From positions 7,547,501-7,611,500 of the forward strand of contig LR746268.1 of assembly GCA_902729315.2 (NCBI GenBank): a stretch of DNA of 64,000 nt, in the 5' to 3' direction. The stretch is from Spirodela intermedia. Taxonomy: Eukaryota > Streptophyta > Magnoliopsida > Alismatales > Araceae. Each line of letters opens with the position of its first letter. Position 1 is the first letter of the stretch. This document shows positions 59,754-64,000 of the stretch, piece by piece. The notes below the pieces were generated by a model. It saw only the letters and a list, made by a program, of their open reading frames with translations, did no database searches and was not told the DNA's origin. A program made the position numbers and the translations under genes.

Positions 59754-61004
59754 TCCCTGTGCCAATGTACAGGCTTTCATGAAATCTCTTCTTTCCTAGC
59801 TTCCTGAGTCCATCTGTACTTCTCCCATGATATCTCCTCTTCTTCTCCCATCAGCAGTGGCTCTCTGATGCCAAGATCATGTGACAAGAGGAGCATGTGT
59901 GGCATTAGCCTTCTCAAGAGGCCCTGGGGAGATAATGGCCAAGAGTCAAGGAACTGGGCAACTTCTGTGCTACGAAATATGGAGTCAAGTCCTGGAGAGA
60001 GGAGATATTTCCATGGATCTTTGTGAATCTAGCCGCCCACTGTAATCTCCCTGGTCAACTGGTTTTTTGCAGAAAAGTCAATGCTGGTAAGAAAAATGTC
60101 CGTTGGGGTATGCCAGCCACGATTACAGGAAGGTAAGGATCTGACTATAAGAAGGTTGCTGGCTAAAGGGACCGAGAAGGCAACCACTCAGAAACTGTTT
60201 CTCTGTAATCGAAGGCATTTTGTCGTGCATCAAGTGTATGCCTTGCAGGGTTGTAATCGAACGCTTGAAGAATCTTCAACTCCATGTTTTTTTAACTTTT
60301 CAATCCCTCATCTGAAAAGGTAACCCAACGAGCTCTGTTGCATGCCTCCCCTCATCTGACGAATTGTAATGATGACCCATGGTTTAGATCTTCAGTTTAT
60401 CTTGCGCTGTCGCCTGCCCATTACTGACGACAGGATCTGTGCATGAAAATTCTGGCCGAGGGGGAGTCGCAAGTGACAGAAAAATCTCTGCCGTGTGGAT
60501 CTGGGTCAGTCCTCTTTCCTTCCTTATGATCTCTGATTTTCATTGAAGTGATTTATTTACATAACATCTGCGTATATTTACTATCAAAAATAGGAACAAT
60601 GCAAGAAGGTGAAACTCCTTAGTCTCTTTCAAACAATCTTTCCCTGTTCTTTTTTTCAATCAAATTTAAAACTCTGCCTTGATTACAAGCGATGAGCTAG
60701 TTTATTTCAACAACCCTCCTGTGAGAAGGGTAAAGAATTTGACACCCTGGGTAGTATCACAACATCTATACAAGCTGGCAAGATCCCCCTCTTGACGCCG
60801 ACCGAATCCGATCCAGGCTTCTGTGACCAGCAGAAAAAGGAAACAAGGCCATGCCATGGGCGTCAACCACTGAAGAACGGAAAGACACAATCTTAGCTAT
60901 AAATGTAGCCAGGATGGAGTGTGGGGCGATCTCAGTAGAGATATCGCTTGGCTTTGAGATGGCACCTGCGGAGGAGATGCCAAGTGATGATGAATGCCGT
61001 CCGC
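59754..61004. other. Intergenic region between convergent POLD1 and RGLG-like genes
   Basis: 3' flanks of both genes, with AT-rich stretches at 60540-60680. Open frames here (for example 60081-60323, 60702-60890) resemble no family. No repeat or RNA gene recognised. Confidence 0.55.
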
Positions 61005-64000
61005 CTAGGATGAGTAGAGTCTTATGCGCGTGACTATGGGGGTTCGGCACATGGGGCATGTTGACAAGTTCACACCGCAGTCCCTGCAAGTCTGGAGAAG
61101 GAAAGAAAGAAAACAGGCAGCTCGGTTAATCAGCCACAAAGAGTTTGAAAGAGGACTCCCCTTCTCCGAAGAGCTAAATCCCCACAAATCAAACAGACTT
61201 GGAAGAAAGCTGGATGAGAAGAAGATGCAAAATATATGGATAATCTATGGCGGTATTCAATCCTTAGGAGTTTAATCCATTAATAGCTCAGGCGATTGAG
61301 GCATTCTTCTTAGGATGGATAACGGTGATTATATCCCTGTGACGATAGAAAACTGTCTCCCTGAGCTTAAAACAGTAGTTTATATAAATCGCAAGCTTAC
61401 CAGATGGCCGCATCCGAATGCCATGTCTTTTGGGTTGGTTAAACAGACAGGGCACGCCTGTAAAGCACAGGAAAAACAGTCAGAGGCCGAATACTCCCAA
61501 CTAGGGAACCGAAGCCTTCCAAGGCAACAAGGAAGATACCTGCTCCGTAGTTGTAGTGTAGGCCCTTGGCGCTGGGCTTGTAGTCTCAAAGGGAGTCGGT
61601 CGTGAGCTTGAAGCGCCGTAGGTCATTGAAGGGAATGCCGGCATGGGTTGGCTCATCAACTTCCTCTCGTCATGTTCAATGACTTCAGGAGGCGGTGGGA
61701 GAGGCTGAGCTCCGACTTTTGCTCTCTTACTCCTGTAAGCATCACAAAGGATGGGTGTAAGGATTCCGTGATTCTGATTAATTAGTAGGGAAGGTGGGTA
61801 TCATGTCATGGTGCCTACTCGAAACGCCTAAGGGTCTGCGTTGCTTTATACTGGACTGGCACCTCCATGAGAGCTGCGAGTGCAAATGCTGCCTCTTTCT
61901 TTGCCATCTCCATGTTGGCGGACATGATCTTTGTAAAGTTCACAAACTGCAAGAAAATTCCTAGGATAATTAGGCAGGAAAACGACGTAGAAATACAGCA
62001 TCTACATCACCACTTATTGGCCATGGTGCAGAAGAACAAGGTTTGTGGTGTGAGCATACAACCCAGTTGACTTCAGAGTAAATCTTCTTTCACAATTATG
62101 CATCCCGGTTATGAATGCATCTTGATGTTTTATAGATTTAGTGGCTTCTTGGTCCACTGATGAGAGCAGATCAGGAAGATAAGGGTGTACAGGAATGCAA
62201 AACCTTGTAGGCATATGCTGCCCAAGTCAAAAAAGTCAATAGCATAAACAGCAGCATGAGGATAGCTAATATGGGCATTATGTCTGTGGAAGAAAGCTAT
62301 TCTTTAAAAGGCTGCAGAGTTCTCCCGTTTGACCATCTACACCTGGTGATTTCCTTAGTTTCTCAATGGGAGACGCAAGCTAGCATCATGGATGGGACAA
62401 TAATTCTCTCAAGTCGTCATGAAATAGGATACCACGGAGCTAAAGTCATAGAACAAATACCAACAAAGTTGTGAAGAGAATCACCTGAAAGTTATCAAAA
62501 GAACGTTGAGGAATGTAGTCATCGAACTCCTGCATCATGTCCCATGGCCCATCGCCCACACCGACCATGATGATCGAAAGGGGATATGCACTGAAAGATG
62601 GAGATGGCTCAGGGGGAGATCAAGAAGAGGGAATTGAAGGATCCGAAAGGGATTGGAGCTTACCTTGCGGCAACTATGGCATCGATAGTCTCCTTTTCAT
62701 GTGAACTAAACGTCCCAGGAGGAGTATCAGGGTTCCTAGTGACCTGCAAGATTCATAGAAGACAGAAAAATCAATACATCTCCAAACCACTATTCCACTG
62801 CATGGGGACATAGTCATTAGAACTTTGCGCTGACCTGGCCGTCTGCAATGATGACAAGGACGTGGTACTGCCAGCTCCTCTCCACAATGTCAATTGAAGC
62901 ATAAATAAGTGGAGCGAATGAGGTTGGTCCTGGGGGAAGTCAACCGTCTAGTTTAAGGTGGCCACCCTCAACAAGAACATTATTATGGTATTGATGATAT
63001 GAAGTTTTAGTGTATAGATGAAAACTAACCTGACAATTTAATGAACGGGAGGATTTCCCTGTATCTGGCGAGGACCTCCTCGAAGCCTTGGCAATAGTGA
63101 TGATCAGGGTAAAAACTGAAGACATTTTTTTCATGTGTGGATGCTAGAAAAGAACCAAGAACCCGTCAGAAAAGAAGGGTGATTTAGCTTCTTGGATGGA
63201 ATGGGAGAGAAAGGTATATGCATGCTCAAGTGTGCGTGTTTGTGTGTGGGAGGGAGGAGTAATGGGCAAGAATTAGGGGGAAGAAATACTAACCGTCACC
63301 AAATCCAAAGCATGGTATTAGGTTGTCCTCGTCAAAAGGATACAGAGTCCGGCCAATTATAGAAATGGCCTGCTCGTATGGGTTAGGTGTGCTGCTAATC
63401 GCATGAAGAGATCTCCTGTTGAATGAATGCCTACCTGACATAGAGGAATGGCGTTGACCATCTCAAATGAGCCAAGGAGAGACGTAGAGTTCAGGTAGGT
63501 GGCATTCTATTTTATGACAGAAAATTTTACCCGTCCATTCGTTACTTTTGGTGAAGTCAATGCCAAGTATGAGATTTGATGATTCGAGGCCATAATCTCT
63601 CAAAGCAGACGTCACCTGAAAAATAGTAACCAGACGTAGAGTAAGTCAAAGTACTGTAGTAGTTTATGTTCAGAAGTCAACCCCCAAAAAAGTCAATTCT
63701 CAAGTTGTAGGCCACGAGGAAAATTTTCCAATTCCAAACAAGTCAAGAGTCAAAGCCCAGATGGAAGCAATAACTGATCATTCATTACTAATGTGGGAAG
63801 ATATGGATCCAAGGACTTCACTACTAATTCATATCGAACCCTGGGATAATCCGTAGCATTTTTATTTTTTTCTTCTTATCCATATGTTTCAACGATACTA
63901 GGTGTCTCCCTTCGATGCCCACAACAATGTCTCAACCCTTGGATAGATTACCTGATCAAGGGAGCTGAAATTATCTGGAATGGACGTCGAGGAGGATCCC
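61005..64000 (-). CDS. RGLG-type E3 ubiquitin ligase (copine/vWA plus RING), 5' truncated
   Basis: Plant RING-domain ligases RGLG1-5 ubiquitinate signalling proteins at the plasma membrane and nucleus. Exons on the minus strand: 63952-64000 (partial), 63531-63615, 63294-63434, 63030-63143, 62835-62929, 62664-62743, 62485-62590, 61819-61946, 61540-61732, 61401-61457, 61005-61091, with all phases closed. The copine/vWA domain is clear: [36 protein letters not shown] contains the DFTKS metal-site motif, then [47 protein letters not shown] and [20 protein letters not shown] Pro-rich linker (QPLPPPPEV) leads to the C-terminal RING ([24 protein letters not shown]...CPMC). It ends with TRIRLYSS. The N-terminal part, including any myristoylation site, is outside the window, so I do not assign a paralogue number. 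Confidence 0.94.

Overview
The window is nuclear DNA of a flowering plant. The genes are split by many short GT-AG introns in AT-rich sequence. They include plant-only families: the plastid-division dynamin ARC5/DRP5B, a PLS-class PPR protein, an RGLG-type RING ligase and an EHD3-like PHD protein. (CT)n/(GA)n microsatellites and a copia-like non-autonomous LTR element add to the plant signature. The GC content is not grass-like. I cannot name the species.

Layout, left to right: (1) 1-2338 (+), 3' part of ARC5/DRP5B, cut by the left edge. (2) 3555-5297 (-), an intronless E/E+ class PPR protein, convergent with ARC5. (3) 6104-18348 (-), a 13-exon organellar MnmG/GidA tRNA-modification enzyme whose fifth intron holds a 1.76 kb non-autonomous LTR retroelement with LTRs, PBS, PPT and a perfect 5-bp TSD. 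(4) 19535-30303 (+), a 20-exon SNF2 helicase of the CHR24/ERCC6L type, divergent from MnmG across 1.2 kb with two G-boxes. (5) 32590-38351 (+), a PHD-finger protein resembling EHD3. (6) 39307-41856 (-), a small TTC33-like TPR protein. (7) 42390-45610 (-), a complex I NDUFB2-like subunit of 74 residues whose last intron contains a five-copy ~245-bp minisatellite. (8) 46248-46922 (-), an unrecognised Ser/Arg-rich protein. (9) 47423-59753 (+), the complete 30-exon catalytic subunit of DNA polymerase delta (POLD1). (10) 61005-64000 (-), an RGLG copine-domain RING E3 ligase, cut by the right edge.

Exon boundaries were read by hand from splice signals and reading-frame phase. In every multi-exon model the phases close without a frameshift. 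The genes do not form a pathway or cluster; this is an ordinary euchromatic stretch of conserved housekeeping genes (organelle division and RNA modification, DNA replication and repair, respiration, ubiquitin signalling).

I did not find a new multi-gene system. The items most worth a second look are a U12-type (minor spliceosome) intron in POLD1; the intronic minisatellite with a palindrome in each unit, next to a terminal exon with only four codons; a retroelement inside the MnmG intron; a duplicated Site II promoter module upstream of the complex I gene; and a GC-AG intron plus a probable frame-neutral cassette exon in the EHD3-like gene.
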